Virus record (IMG/VR): IMGVR_UViG_3300050821_018141
Span: 1-35,788 of that record
Reading direction: 5' to 3' (one strand)
Source: a virus
DNA length: 35,788 nucleotides
Position 1 is the stretch's first letter. The number at the start of each line of letters is the position of its first letter. Below are positions 6,779 through 14,718 of this stretch, piece by piece. Made by a program: the position numbers and the translations under genes. The notes beneath the pieces are model-generated. The model made no database searches, was not told the origin of the DNA, and saw only the letters and a program-made list of their open reading frames with translations.

Positions 6779-7045
6779 TCACTCCACGACCAGGGTCTCG
6801 ATCAGCGTGCCGATCAGGTCGTAGCGATGCAGGACCCGCTGGACGGGGCGGCCCTGGCGCCGCCGCGCGGTCTTGCACCACGGGCAGCTCAGCTCGATCA
6901 GGTTGTCCGGCTGGACGAACGTGGGCGAGCCGCCCGCCAGCCGCAGCCGGGCGAGCAGCCGGCCGGGCGAGCAGGGCGCGTGCTCGGGGCAGCGCAGGTC
7001 TACTTCCTCAGCCGCCACACCAGGAGCAATCGCCAGCTCCGTCAC
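6779..7045 (-). CDS. Com-like zinc-ribbon protein
   Basis: 88 residues from GTG 7043-7045, overlapping the end of the glycosyltransferase gene, with GGGGGG in front. It has two Cys clusters: an RCPEHAPC segment near residue 18, then GRLLARLRL, then IELSCPWCK near residue 58. This layout matches the Mu Com-type family (D-x-R-C-P..., then I-E-x-x-C-P-x-C-K), a phage zinc-ribbon protein that activates translation of a neighbouring gene in Mu. Whether it has that role here is unknown; the next gene downstream is only 70 bp away. Confidence 0.6.
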   Translation of the reverse strand: MTELAIAPGVAAEEVDLRCPEHAPCSPGRLLARLRLAGGSPTFVQPDNLIELSCPWCKTARRRQGRPVQRVLHRYDLIGTLIETLVVE

Positions 7046-7047
7046 GG

Positions 7048-8322
7048 TTACATCCCCCCGGAGCCGACCGCGGACAGGGCCCGGTGCGCCTCCTCGTCCG
7101 GATCCTTGCGGCACCGCATCGCCATGTCGTAGATCAGCGACCCGTTGTACGGGACGAGGTCGCGGATGCGCCGGAACAGGCTCTCCGTCACCACCGACCA
7201 GTCACACATCGCCGGGATGGTGCGGGCGCCCAGCTCGCCCTTGCGCCGGGCCTCGCCGCGGTGGGTGAAGGTGTGCCACATGACCCTCTTGACCTCCTCC
7301 ACACTGACGATCGCGTCGTGCGCCGCGTCCGGGCGGTCCGGCCAGGTCGGGGTCAGCCGGTACGCCAGCGGGTAGGCGTAGGCCTCGTTCAGCCAGTTCC
7401 GGTGCCCGCCCCAGTCCGTGACCGCCACCGTCCCTCCCGTGGTCAGGAACTCCAGCGCCGGCAGGTTCTTGCCCTCACCGCGGCTCGGGCTCAGCAGCAC
7501 GTGGCCGGCATTGTAGAAGGCCTGGACCGTCTGGTGATCCCAGGCCTCGATATAGACCGTGATCTTCTGGGACCGGTAGATCTCGTTCAGCTCCGGGAAC
7601 AGGCCCGGCAGGGTCGAGTGCAGCGCGAGCCGGGACGCCTCGAACGCCTCCCCCTTCTCGTGCTTCAGCTCCACGAACGCCTGGATCGTGGTCCAGGCCT
7701 GCTTGCGGGCGTTCAGCGCGCCGTGCATGAGGTAGGTGAAGTCCCCGTTATGCCAGTCACGGTCCCGGCTCACCTCCCAGTCGGCTGATTCGTAGCCGCC
7801 CTGCAGGATCCCCTGGGCGACCGGCTCTTTCTTCCCGGCGCGGGTCTGCGGGATGTAGGGCCCAAGCGAGTCCATCGTGACCTCGTCGTAGCCGAGCACC
7901 AGGTCGAACAGCGACAGCCGGCGGCGCAGCGAGCCGCGGCCGGGGCAGTGCGGGATCAGGCCGGAGTTCTTGGGCTTCTCCAGATGCCGGGCGCCTGTGC
8001 GCCGGTCGGCCACCTCGACGGGCGGGCCCGGCGGGCACGGGGCGAACTCCCACATAGTCCAGGCGACCGCGCACCGGGTCAGCTCACGCGCCTCGGGCCG
8101 GATGCCGAGCTGGTCGGGCGACCAGTGGTTGATCGTGAGGTCGAACGGGGGCTCCAGCGATTTGGCGAACAGCGGCAGCAGGTCGCGCGGGATGGGCACA
8201 TCGAGGTTGGTCGGCTGCGGGTACACGTCGCAGCCCCACTTGCTCAGGGCCCGGATCATCCCGAAGCCGTCCTGGCCATAGCCCGAGTAGACCGAGTACG
8301 GGCCTTTGACGAGGACCTTCAT
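7048..8322 (-). CDS. GT-B glycosyltransferase (family 4-like)
   Basis: 424 residues. The N-terminus (MKVLVKGPYSVYSGYGQDGF) is the Gly-rich loop of GT-B enzymes, and the C-terminal domain has the donor-site pattern LLSPSRGEGKNLPALEFLTTGG (about 276-297), with the E-x7-E-like arrangement of family 4 transferases. Such enzymes move a sugar from a nucleotide-sugar donor. In a phage located among structural genes the likely acceptor is a virion protein, phage DNA or a host surface glycan; the sequence does not say which. The gene sits 9 bp after the 172-residue structural gene, so it is probably expressed late. Confidence 0.8.
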   Translation of the reverse strand: MKVLVKGPYSVYSGYGQDGFGMIRALSKWGCDVYPQPTNLDVPIPRDLLPLFAKSLEPPFDLTINHWSPDQLGIRPEARELTRCAVAWTMWEFAPCPPGPPVEVADRRTGARHLEKPKNSGLIPHCPGRGSLRRRLSLFDLVLGYDEVTMDSLGPYIPQTRAGKKEPVAQGILQGGYESADWEVSRDRDWHNGDFTYLMHGALNARKQAWTTIQAFVELKHEKGEAFEASRLALHSTLPGLFPELNEIYRSQKITVYIEAWDHQTVQAFYNAGHVLLSPSRGEGKNLPALEFLTTGGTVAVTDWGGHRNWLNEAYAYPLAYRLTPTWPDRPDAAHDAIVSVEEVKRVMWHTFTHRGEARRKGELGARTIPAMCDWSVVTESLFRRIRDLVPYNGSLIYDMAMRCRKDPDEEAHRALSAVGSGGM

Positions 8323-8331
8323 GCCGGGCTC

Positions 8332-8850
8332 CTATCGGGCGAACAGGCTCATGCACACCGCGGGGAAGGACGGGCCGCCGGAGCCGCCGACCACCCACCG
8401 GATCGCGATCTTCTGCGGGGCGCAGAAAAGCTGGTTGAAGTTGCCCGGCGTGCCGGCCGCGGTCGAGGGCACGAACTGGGCATCGATCCCTATCGAGGAC
8501 ACGAGGTTCTGCCCCGCCACCCCGGTGAAGTTCAGGACCGGCTCGTTGCTGCACAGGTCCTGGTAAGCGTTGCCGTAGGCGTCGTAGCCGTCCAGGTGGA
8601 CCGCGAGCGTGGGGCTGCTGCCGGACGGGGCGCCGACCGACACCATGAGGATGAAGTTCTCCCAGTCGGTGACATCAACCGGGCCGGAGTTGCCGTTCGA
8701 GCTGACCGTCTGGGCCGAGGCGCCGAGCTGCCACAGGCACTCGGTGCCGAGCATGCCCTCCCCGAACCGGCGCGGGGCCGGCGCGCGGGGACGGGTGAAC
8801 TCGCCGTGAGCCACCAGGACCGCATTGCGGAACCTGTCATATAGCGACAT
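8332..8850 (-). CDS. probable virion protein with beta-sandwich composition
   Basis: 172 residues rich in Gly, Ser, Thr, Val and Asn, with alternating beta-strand patterns (VDVTDWENFILMVSVGAPSG, then PTLAVHLDGYD, then KIAIRWVVGGSGG). This resembles beta-sandwich domains of tail or decoration proteins. It overlaps the upstream tail-completion candidate by 14 bp and follows the connector genes. Major tail tube or minor tail are both possible; I cannot choose. Confidence 0.55.
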   Translation of the reverse strand: MSLYDRFRNAVLVAHGEFTRPRAPAPRRFGEGMLGTECLWQLGASAQTVSSNGNSGPVDVTDWENFILMVSVGAPSGSSPTLAVHLDGYDAYGNAYQDLCSNEPVLNFTGVAGQNLVSSIGIDAQFVPSTAAGTPGNFNQLFCAPQKIAIRWVVGGSGGPSFPAVCMSLFAR

Positions 8851-9358
8851 CTGCCCACCCCGTCATGCCGACGCCGTAGTAGGCCTGCTTGTAGGCCAGC
8901 CAGTCCCCGTCCGGCTGGGGAACCTGGGCGAACTCCCCTTCGGCCAGCAGCACGCAGCTCGCCGTCACCATGTCGCCCCAGACCTGGATGTCGGCGTCGC
9001 GGCGGTGCAGGAAGGAGTTGACCGTGGCGAACAGGTCCTCGCCGCGCAGTTTGGTCGCGCCGGGCGACTCGGTGACGTTCAGGTTCGCGTCGCGCAGCGG
9101 GTCCACGTAGAACTCCACGCTCAGCCGGGTGAACCGCTGGGTGCCGTAGGGGATCGCGTTGCTCCAGCTCCCCGCGGACGAGCACACCAGCGACGCCAGG
9201 CTGGATCCCTGCAGCACGACCAGCGGGTTCTCCAGGAAGATGTAGGGCCGCCCCTGGTTGGCCGCGACCGGGTCGGTGCCGGGGAAGGCACCGAGCAGGC
9301 TGGTGACCGCGCTGATCCCGGCCAGGAACTGGACCGCCCCGGACGCTACGTCATCCAC
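8837..9358 (-). CDS. probable tail-terminator/tail-completion protein
   Basis: 173 residues at the position where siphophages encode the tail terminator (after the gp10-like connector, before tail genes). The N-terminus (AVQFLAGISAVTSLLGAFPG) is a helix followed by beta-rich segments with RPYIFLENP, a pattern seen in minor-tail/terminator proteins. No signature proves it; assignment rests mainly on synteny and secondary-structure look. Confidence 0.5.
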   Translation of the reverse strand: MDDVASGAVQFLAGISAVTSLLGAFPGTDPVAANQGRPYIFLENPLVVLQGSSLASLVCSSAGSWSNAIPYGTQRFTRLSVEFYVDPLRDANLNVTESPGATKLRGEDLFATVNSFLHRRDADIQVWGDMVTASCVLLAEGEFAQVPQPDGDWLAYKQAYYGVGMTGWADVAI

Positions 9359-9373
9359 GCCGGAACTATCGGG

Positions 9374-9745
9374 CTACTCCTCCTCGCCGCCCGTGACGAA
9401 GGCCACCAGCGCCCGCTTTACCCGCTCCGCGTACTCCGGGCCGCCGGGGTCGAACAGGAAGTGGCCGCCCTCGGGGTGGTTGCGGGTCGGGGTGTCGCCG
9501 CGGGCCAGCTCGTAGATACCGGGATAGCGGGCGTAGCCGATCGTGCCCTCCCACGAGCCGTCCGAGGCCTCACTGGTGACGTGGCCGGAAGCCTTCAGCC
9601 GGCCGGTCAGCTCGTGGACCTTCGCGTCCACCGCCGCCAGCCCGGCCGCGAGGGCGAACTCGAACTGCACCGGGTCCGGGCCGCGCGAGAGCCGGTCGGT
9701 CTCGTTGACCGCCTCGCGGGCGTCGCAGGAGAACCTGACGGTCAC
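9374..9745 (-). CDS. HK97 gp10-like head-tail connector/tail component
   Basis: 123 residues from GTG 9743-9745 with a GGGGAG ribosome site, overlapping the upstream stop. A helical first half (VDAKVHELTGRLK) is followed by a beta segment with YELARGDTPTRNHPEGGHFLFDPG and a final helix (AERVKRALVAFV), the usual layout of HK97 gp10-type proteins. The neighbours on both sides are connectors, which supports the call. Confidence 0.55.
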   Translation of the reverse strand: MTVRFSCDAREAVNETDRLSRGPDPVQFEFALAAGLAAVDAKVHELTGRLKASGHVTSEASDGSWEGTIGYARYPGIYELARGDTPTRNHPEGGHFLFDPGGPEYAERVKRALVAFVTGGEEE

Positions 9746-10245
9746 GGCCTGCTCCCCGGGAAGGGCTGTACCGAGCCCGACTGGGTGGCCTGGCTGACCT
9801 CGACCACCTGCGTCTCGACGTGGTGGGCGCCAATGAAGTCCTGGGCCACGTCCGGAACCTGCCGGATGTCCCAGGTGCCCGTGACCGGGCCGGACACGCA
9901 CACCAGCCGGTCCCCGGCCAGGATCAGGGAGTGGCCGGACGAGTCGGTGACGGGATCGTAGTACAGCACCCCGACGCGGTCCGGCGCGCGGCCGGCCACG
10001 ATCGGCGCGGGCTGGTCCACGCCGCGGCGGATGAACTGCACGTCCAGGCGGCACATCATGTAGCTGGTGGTGTTGAGGAAGAGGTCGAACACGGCCTCGA
10101 CCGGGCTCCAGGTGATCGAGGCCGCGCCCTGGCTGGTCATGGTAGCGGTTAGCCGGGTGACCTGGACCATGGAGTTGTACAGCGCCCGCATGCCGCCCTG
10201 CATGGGAGCGAACGGGATATACGGCTCCGGGGGCTGGATGGTCAC
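9742..10245 (-). CDS. head-closure / head-tail adaptor protein
   Basis: 167 residues, mostly beta: TRLTATMTSQGAASITW, then DVQFIRRGVDQPAP, then GVLYYDPVT, then LILAGDRLVCVSGPVTGTWD. A beta-barrel with a 'property of a coating/solution test' pattern ending in a QVVEVSQ strand matches head-tail joining proteins. It overlaps the gp10-like gene by 4 bp. Function inferred from position and fold appearance. Confidence 0.5.
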   Translation of the reverse strand: MTIQPPEPYIPFAPMQGGMRALYNSMVQVTRLTATMTSQGAASITWSPVEAVFDLFLNTTSYMMCRLDVQFIRRGVDQPAPIVAGRAPDRVGVLYYDPVTDSSGHSLILAGDRLVCVSGPVTGTWDIRQVPDVAQDFIGAHHVETQVVEVSQATQSGSVQPFPGSRP

Positions 10246-10261
10246 ATACGAGCTATCGCCC

Positions 10262-10528
10262 TCAGGGATCCGGATCCCAGACCAGCCACGCCGGGCCGGG
10301 CTCGTCGCGCGGCGGCCAGGGCAGGAGGTACCCCGACGCAGGGCTGCCGCTGTGGAAGTGGCGGCTGTACAGCGGGCTCCCGCAGTTGAACCCCAGCACG
10401 TAGTCCTCGTTGTGACAGCAGTCCAGCAGCGGGCACCCGCAGTACATGCCGAGGTGCCGCTCGACCTGAGGCTGATCCTTGAGCGGAGGAGGGGGCGGCC
10501 CAGGTGGCTCCACGTAAACCGGCCACAT
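10262..10528 (-). CDS. small Cys/His-rich protein
   Basis: 88 residues from ATG 10526-10528, whose A overlaps the stop of the membrane gene (TGATG). After a Pro-rich start there is a dense metal-site candidate, CGCPLLDCCHNEDYVLGFNCG (five Cys, one His), then HFHSG and a Trp/Pro-rich end. The density of Cys within 20 residues suggests zinc binding or disulfides in the virion. Family not recognised. Confidence 0.55.
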   Translation of the reverse strand: MWPVYVEPPGPPPPPLKDQPQVERHLGMYCGCPLLDCCHNEDYVLGFNCGSPLYSRHFHSGSPASGYLLPWPPRDEPGPAWLVWDPDP

Positions 10529-10728
10529 CAGAACAGCACCCGCACCGCGAGAACCACCCCGGCGGCCGCGAGCACGGTCCAGGGCAGATCCCGGAGAAGC
10601 ACAGCCCGGGTTTCCTTCACCTGACGGACACGAGTGCGCCACTCCAGGTGCTGGTAGTGGGCGATCTTCAGCCGCCAGGCGATGGCGAAACCAGCGACCA
10701 GCCCCGCGAACCCCATCGCCTGCCACAC
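10528..10728 (-). CDS. small membrane protein, two spans
   Basis: 66 residues starting at GTG 10726-10728 with AGGAT before it. Two hydrophobic helices (about 4-19 and 48-65) enclose a basic, probably cytoplasmic loop (HLEWRTRVRQVKETR). It lies inside the head-tail module, coupled to the Cys-rich gene. It may be a membrane-anchored assembly or lysis-associated factor; nothing more can be said. Confidence 0.55.
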   Translation of the reverse strand: MWQAMGFAGLVAGFAIAWRLKIAHYQHLEWRTRVRQVKETRAVLLRDLPWTVLAAAGVVLAVRVLF

Positions 10729-10780
10729 ACAATCATCCTACGCCCAGGAACAGTGAAGCTCCCCTTGCCGGTCACCACGC

Positions 10781-11398
10781 TCAGGACGAGTCGTGCGGGA
10801 AGCTCTCGGCGTTGATGTCGATCATGGCCCAGTCGATCAGGTTGAACTCGTCCGGGCCGCGGACCGCCCACCGGCCGTCGCGCCAGTCCAGGAACAGCCC
10901 GGCCCCGTCGAACCGCACCGCCATCTCCCCGCCCTCATGCGTCCAGGCACCCTCGCGGCCGGGGCCGGTGCGCTCGAACACCGTCACGCCGCCGTGGAAC
11001 ACCCCGCTCGACCGGGTACGGACGGCCAGCAGCCGCACCGCGAGGTCAAACAGGTAGATGCCCGTGCCCTCGCCCGTGACCTCCAGGGCCTGGGCGTTGC
11101 GGGCCATCTCCGCCATGGGCTTGGAGTAGCTGTACGAGCCGATCGACTCGTTCTGCATCGGGCTCGCGATGACCTGCTGGTAGGGCTGGCGCAGGTAGAC
11201 GTAGTCGGCGTACGCGCAGATCCCCCACTGGGCGAGCTGCTGGTCGTCGCTGCTCAGGCACGTGGGGTCGGTGATCTGGGTCAGGGCGGTCCAGACGATG
11301 GTGGCCTGGATCAGGGCGTTGACCGCGAACCCGGTGTAGGACATGCTCGGCCGGCCGGAGAACTGGGACAGCTCGTCCACGGTCGGGACCACGTACAT
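10781..11398 (-). CDS. gp6-like head-tail connector
   Basis: 205 residues. The N-terminus (MYVVPTVDELSQFSGRP, then a helix ALIQATIVWTALTQI, then a helix AQWGICAYADYVYLRQPYQQ) matches the all-helical gp6/gp15-type connector that binds under the portal. The C-terminal ~80 residues are beta-rich (FHGGVTVFERTGPG, FLDWRDGRWAV) and go beyond a typical ~100-residue gp6 protein, so this looks like a connector with an added domain. Position after the capsid genes fits. Confidence 0.6.
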   Translation of the reverse strand: MYVVPTVDELSQFSGRPSMSYTGFAVNALIQATIVWTALTQITDPTCLSSDDQQLAQWGICAYADYVYLRQPYQQVIASPMQNESIGSYSYSKPMAEMARNAQALEVTGEGTGIYLFDLAVRLLAVRTRSSGVFHGGVTVFERTGPGREGAWTHEGGEMAVRFDGAGLFLDWRDGRWAVRGPDEFNLIDWAMIDINAESFPHDSS

Positions 11399-11414
11399 GA
11401 CCAGAACATCGGAT

Positions 11415-12110
11415 CTAGAACCTCGGCGCGACCGGTATCCCGCGCCCGCGCCGGGCCTCGGCCTGGTCGGCCTGCTGCAGCGCGGCCACGTCCACCGGGA
11501 CCAGGGCGCCGTCGCCGGACAGGGCCTTCAGCGGCTCGAACCGGGCACCCTGGTAGGTGCGCAGGCCGGGCCACGGGCCGCGCCGGAACATGATCTTCTT
11601 CCACCGCTCCATCTGCTGGGCGTCGTCCAGCAGGATCCACCGGGCCGCCTCGGCCCACCGCGGGCCGCCCACCTCGACCTCCAGCTCCTGGCCGCGGAAC
11701 CAGACCGTGCCGAAGGCGGTCAGGCCATCCTCGGTGAAGTGGATGAGCACCGTCTCGCGGCCGGCGGAGGGCTGAGCGTAGCCCTGGATGCCGGGGTCGC
11801 GCTTGCCCGCCTCCAGCGCGAGCAGGTGCTGGCGCTGGCGCTCGGCGCGCTCCTCGGGAGTGAGCAGGGCCTCCGGCACGGGGCGGGGGTCCGCTGGGCT
11901 GGGAGCAGACGGGCCCGCCGCCCCGACCGGGCCGCCGCACTCGGGGCAGAACCTCGCCCCGGGCGGGGCCGGGTGCCCGGCGTTACAGGCCGCCGGGGGT
12001 GCAACAGAACTTGGGGCGTGCGGCCCTGGTTCCAAGGGAACCGGGACCGGCGTTGGAGCCTCCAGCATCCGGACCGGGTCGAGCGCGCGCCCCTCGCTGC
12101 CTACGTGCAT
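11415..12110 (-). CDS. hypothetical protein with zinc ribbon, head module
   Basis: 231 residues. After a Pro-rich N-terminus there is a zinc-ribbon pattern C-x4-H...C-x2-C-G (CNAGHPAPPGARFCPECG, about 42-59), then an Arg/Gln-rich helix (EERAERQRQHLLALEAGKRD) and a folded C-terminal domain with VLIHFTEDGLTAFG and VWFRGQELEVEVG. It is located between the capsid and connector genes, so a structural or assembly role is likely, but I do not recognise the family. Confidence 0.6.
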   Translation of the reverse strand: MHVGSEGRALDPVRMLEAPTPVPVPLEPGPHAPSSVAPPAACNAGHPAPPGARFCPECGGPVGAAGPSAPSPADPRPVPEALLTPEERAERQRQHLLALEAGKRDPGIQGYAQPSAGRETVLIHFTEDGLTAFGTVWFRGQELEVEVGGPRWAEAARWILLDDAQQMERWKKIMFRRGPWPGLRTYQGARFEPLKALSGDGALVPVDVAALQQADQAEARRGRGIPVAPRF

Positions 12111-12123
12111 GCGAGGGCCATCG

Positions 12124-12492
12124 TCAGTCCTGCTGCCCGTCCTCCGGGCTGACCTGTCCCGAGACCTGGCCGGTCACCTGGCCCTGGAACTGCTGGGGCT
12201 CGGCGGTGCGGCCGTCATCCCCGGAATCGCCGTCACCGGAGCTGCTGTCCGAGCGGCCGGAACCCTGCGGCGCGGAGCGGGCCTCGCGCGGCCGCACGCA
12301 CATGCCGCTGCTGTGGACGTAGGCCACCGCGCTGCCGTCGCGGTCCACGACGATCAGGCCGTCCGGCGTGCTGTGGACCGTCCCGCCGCTGGGGACCACG
12401 AGGCCGTCCGCGGGCACGGGCTGGACCACCAGCGGGTGGCCGGGGTCGCCCGTGAGGCTGCTCAGCATCCGGCTGGCGTTCCCTACCTGCAT
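12124..12492 (-). CDS. hypothetical protein after the major capsid gene
   Basis: 122 residues from ATG 12490-12492, with GGGAG nine bases before it; longer frames run back into the capsid gene and are not used. The N-terminal part is beta-rich (HPLVVQPVPADGLVVPSG, TPDGLIVVDRDGSAVAYV), and the last 50 residues are Ser/Gly/Asp/Gln-rich with a repeated QVTGQVSGQVS. A small surface or decoration protein is plausible. Confidence 0.55.
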   Translation of the reverse strand: MQVGNASRMLSSLTGDPGHPLVVQPVPADGLVVPSGGTVHSTPDGLIVVDRDGSAVAYVHSSGMCVRPREARSAPQGSGRSDSSSGDGDSGDDGRTAEPQQFQGQVTGQVSGQVSPEDGQQD

Positions 12493-12557
12493 CTTGTGCT
12501 CCCTTCGCGAAACAGGGCCGCCAGAAGATCCAGCGGCCCTGATTCCGGACAAACAGG

Positions 12558-13817
12558 TCAATCGGTCGGATTCTGGTTGAAATAGTAAGGATAGGTCTGC
12601 AGCGAGCTGCCCGAGCCACCCGCGTAGGTGGAGGTGGTCGAGTTGTTCGCGATGATGCCGTCGATCACCAGCATCTGCTCGGGCCGGGTGACGATCGGGA
12701 GCAGGTTCCACTCCATGAGGTACTGCCGCGCGGAGGGGTCCTTCTCCTTCCAGGTCTTGCTGTACTTGCCGGTGTAGCCGTCCGGGGCCTCGTCGTCGGC
12801 GGTCGGGCCGATCAGCAGCTCCAGGGGGCGCTGGTCGGTGTAGTTGCCCATGTACATGACGCCGTCCGGGACGAAGAACGTCAGGACGCCGGAGGGGTTC
12901 TCGAAGACCTCCTCGACCGTGTTCCAGGTCAGGCCCATGAAGCCGGACAGGGTGCCGGACGAGTAATACTCGTCCTTCATCCGGTCACTGAGCATCGTGG
13001 CCGGGATATTGACGGTCGAGCCCTGTCCGGCCTGGACCCACGCCTCGAACATCGCGGCGAGGGTGACCGAGGTGGCGAAGACCTCAGTGGCCGGGACGCG
13101 GCCGTGGATCTGGACGATCCGCTTCCAGGACCGGATGTCCTCCACGATCTCCATCGGGGTCGCGTACGCGATGGTGCCGCCGCCGGCCTGCAGGTTGGTG
13201 TTGGCCTGGTTCAGCGTGGTGTTGGCACCGGTCCCGGTCGTGCCCCAGGTGAGCGCGCTGTTGGACAGCCATGGCACGGCGGGCTGGACGAAGTGCGAGC
13301 TGGGGAACTTGAAGTCCACCGTGGCCTGCACGTCGCCCGCGCCGGTCGAGATCCCGGAGGGGCCGGGCGGGCCCGAGGAGCCCGCGAAGCCCTGGCCGGC
13401 CTGGAAGACGATCGAGCCGCCCATGGCCTGCCAGATCAGCCACTCCGCGAAGTTGTCGAAGCGCTGGTTCAGGTCGTTGATCTCCCGCAGCACGCTCTGC
13501 TCGGCGTTGACGCGGGCCAGCTCGCCGGGCACCCGCAGCCAGTGCAGGGTGGTCGGCTCGAAGATCTTCTTCTCGCGCAGGTAGACGAAGCTCGCGGTCT
13601 CCTGCGACCGGCCCAGGCGGGAGATGATGTGCGCCTCGGCGTTGGGGACGTTGGGAGCGGCCATCATCCGCGAGCCCTTGATCACGTCCCAGGTAGCGTA
13701 CGGCCACGGCCACGGGGTCTGGTCGAGCCGGTTGAGCATGACCAGCGACTCCGGAACGGTGAACTTCTCAACTACGCCGCGCAGGACGATCGGCTCCAGA
13801 AGAGAGATGTTGGGCAT
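12558..13817 (-). CDS. major capsid protein (HK97 fold, lambda E-like)
   Basis: 419 residues. Early segments NISLLEPIVLRGVVEKFT and the E-loop-like region with YLREKKIFEPTTLHWLRVPG (about 79-98) match the major-capsid-protein-E family. A long helix follows (EQSVLREINDLNQRFDNFAEWLIWQAM) and the C-terminal A-domain contains YMGNYTDQRPLELLIGPTADDEAPDG. Subunits form the icosahedral shell. The gene is preceded by tandem hairpin terminators (13984-14083) and has its own AGGAAGG ribosome site, so it may be transcribed separately at a high level. Confidence 0.9.
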   Translation of the reverse strand: MPNISLLEPIVLRGVVEKFTVPESLVMLNRLDQTPWPWPYATWDVIKGSRMMAAPNVPNAEAHIISRLGRSQETASFVYLREKKIFEPTTLHWLRVPGELARVNAEQSVLREINDLNQRFDNFAEWLIWQAMGGSIVFQAGQGFAGSSGPPGPSGISTGAGDVQATVDFKFPSSHFVQPAVPWLSNSALTWGTTGTGANTTLNQANTNLQAGGGTIAYATPMEIVEDIRSWKRIVQIHGRVPATEVFATSVTLAAMFEAWVQAGQGSTVNIPATMLSDRMKDEYYSSGTLSGFMGLTWNTVEEVFENPSGVLTFFVPDGVMYMGNYTDQRPLELLIGPTADDEAPDGYTGKYSKTWKEKDPSARQYLMEWNLLPIVTRPEQMLVIDGIIANNSTTSTYAGGSGSSLQTYPYYFNQNPTD

Positions 13818-13983
13818 ATCCCGAGGCCTTCCTGGCGTAGCTGTCGGATCTGCCTCTCTCTATCGGCTTGGCCAGGAGCAGCCGGGACAACGAGAAGCCG
13901 CCCCGTTTCCAGGACGGCTTCGCGCTCGCCTTGCACCGCCGGGCCATCTCATGGATGGAACGACTTGGGCACCAGCGTAGCAA

Positions 13984-14013
13984 AGCGCCCCGGCACGGGG
14001 CGTCCGGGGCGCT
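13984..14013 (-). terminator. hairpin terminator (second of two)
   Basis: Perfect 10-bp inverted repeat AGCGCCCCGG / CCGGGGCGCT (13984-13993 and 14004-14013) followed on the minus strand by TTTG. It lies between the decoration gene and the major capsid gene. Confidence 0.7.
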
Positions 14014-14052
14014 CTGGCGGTGCTACCTTGGCAGGCTCCATCAGCATAACAA

Positions 14053-14083
14053 AACGCCCCGGGGCCGTAGCCACCGGAGCGCT
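14053..14083 (-). terminator. hairpin terminator (first of two)
   Basis: A 10-bp stem with two wobble pairs (14053-14062 and 14074-14083), closely similar to the next hairpin and followed on the minus strand by TTTTGTT. The pair looks like a duplicated terminator separating the decoration gene from the capsid gene. Confidence 0.7.
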
Positions 14084-14144
14084 CTGCCAACGTGGTCAGC
14101 ACCTCCCCGTACGGAAAGGCCACTAACCCGCCCAGGCTATCTCA

Positions 14145-14675
14145 TCAGAAGATGAAGAGTCCATTCACGGTGTCGGTGCGGGCCTTGAGCTGGGTGACCA
14201 CACCCGTGGTGGACGAGCCGATGCCGCCGCCCGTGCCGGTGCCGCCGGTCACCAGGCCGGTGGTGTCGGTGCCGGAGACCAGGGTCAGGTCCAAGATGCC
14301 GCGGATCACCAGGTTGCCCAGGCACGGCGTCGAGAGCTGGCCGGTGCCGGACCCGCTCGCGGTGCCGGTGTCGCGGGCATCGCGCAGCACGCCGAGCGCG
14401 ACCTGCGTGCCGTCGCTCGCCGTGGCGTTGTACGGGTAGTAGAGCTGGCTGGAGGTCTGCTGGGCCAGCACGCAGCCCGTGGGCAGGATGCCGTTGCCGC
14501 CAGCCAGGGTGACGCCGCGCTGGGTGAACGCCGCGTAGCTCTTGAGCAGCTCGCGGACGATCGGCGCCATGAACTGGCTGGCGTACGGGGCGGTGCCCAG
14601 CTCCGTGCCGTACTCATGCGTCGGCTTGGTGTACGCCGGGATGTAGTCGAACTCGAAGCTGTCGTTGGTACCCAC
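14145..14675 (-). CDS. head decoration protein (lambda D-like family)
   Basis: 176 residues. The middle carries the family pattern QRGVTLAGGNGILPTGCVLAQQT, then YYPYNATASDGTQVALGVLRDA, as in HDPD/lambda D proteins that bind the threefold axes of the expanded capsid. The C-terminal third has a Thr/Gly-rich loop (GLVTGGTGTGGG) longer than in lambda D. Its place between protease/scaffold and capsid genes is standard. Confidence 0.8.
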   Translation of the reverse strand: MGTNDSFEFDYIPAYTKPTHEYGTELGTAPYASQFMAPIVRELLKSYAAFTQRGVTLAGGNGILPTGCVLAQQTSSQLYYPYNATASDGTQVALGVLRDARDTGTASGSGTGQLSTPCLGNLVIRGILDLTLVSGTDTTGLVTGGTGTGGGIGSSTTGVVTQLKARTDTVNGLFIF

Positions 14676-14718
14676 CTGAGGGCTCCCCTATCCGTGCCGG
14701 CCGCGGGACGGCGGTTGA

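Larger units (their letters stand above)
13818..14144 (-). promoter_or_regulatory. 327-bp noncoding leader before the major capsid gene
   Basis: No gene-like frame is seen. It holds two hairpin terminators (listed separately) on its upstream side and about 165 bp of leader before the capsid ATG, where a promoter is expected. I found no pair of -35/-10 boxes with convincing spacing, so the promoter may be phage-specific or absent. Confidence 0.4.

Noticed and set aside
12124-12711. Longer start for the gene after the major capsid gene
   Set aside because: The extension overlaps the capsid gene's coding end; the ATG at 12490-12492 has a good ribosome site.
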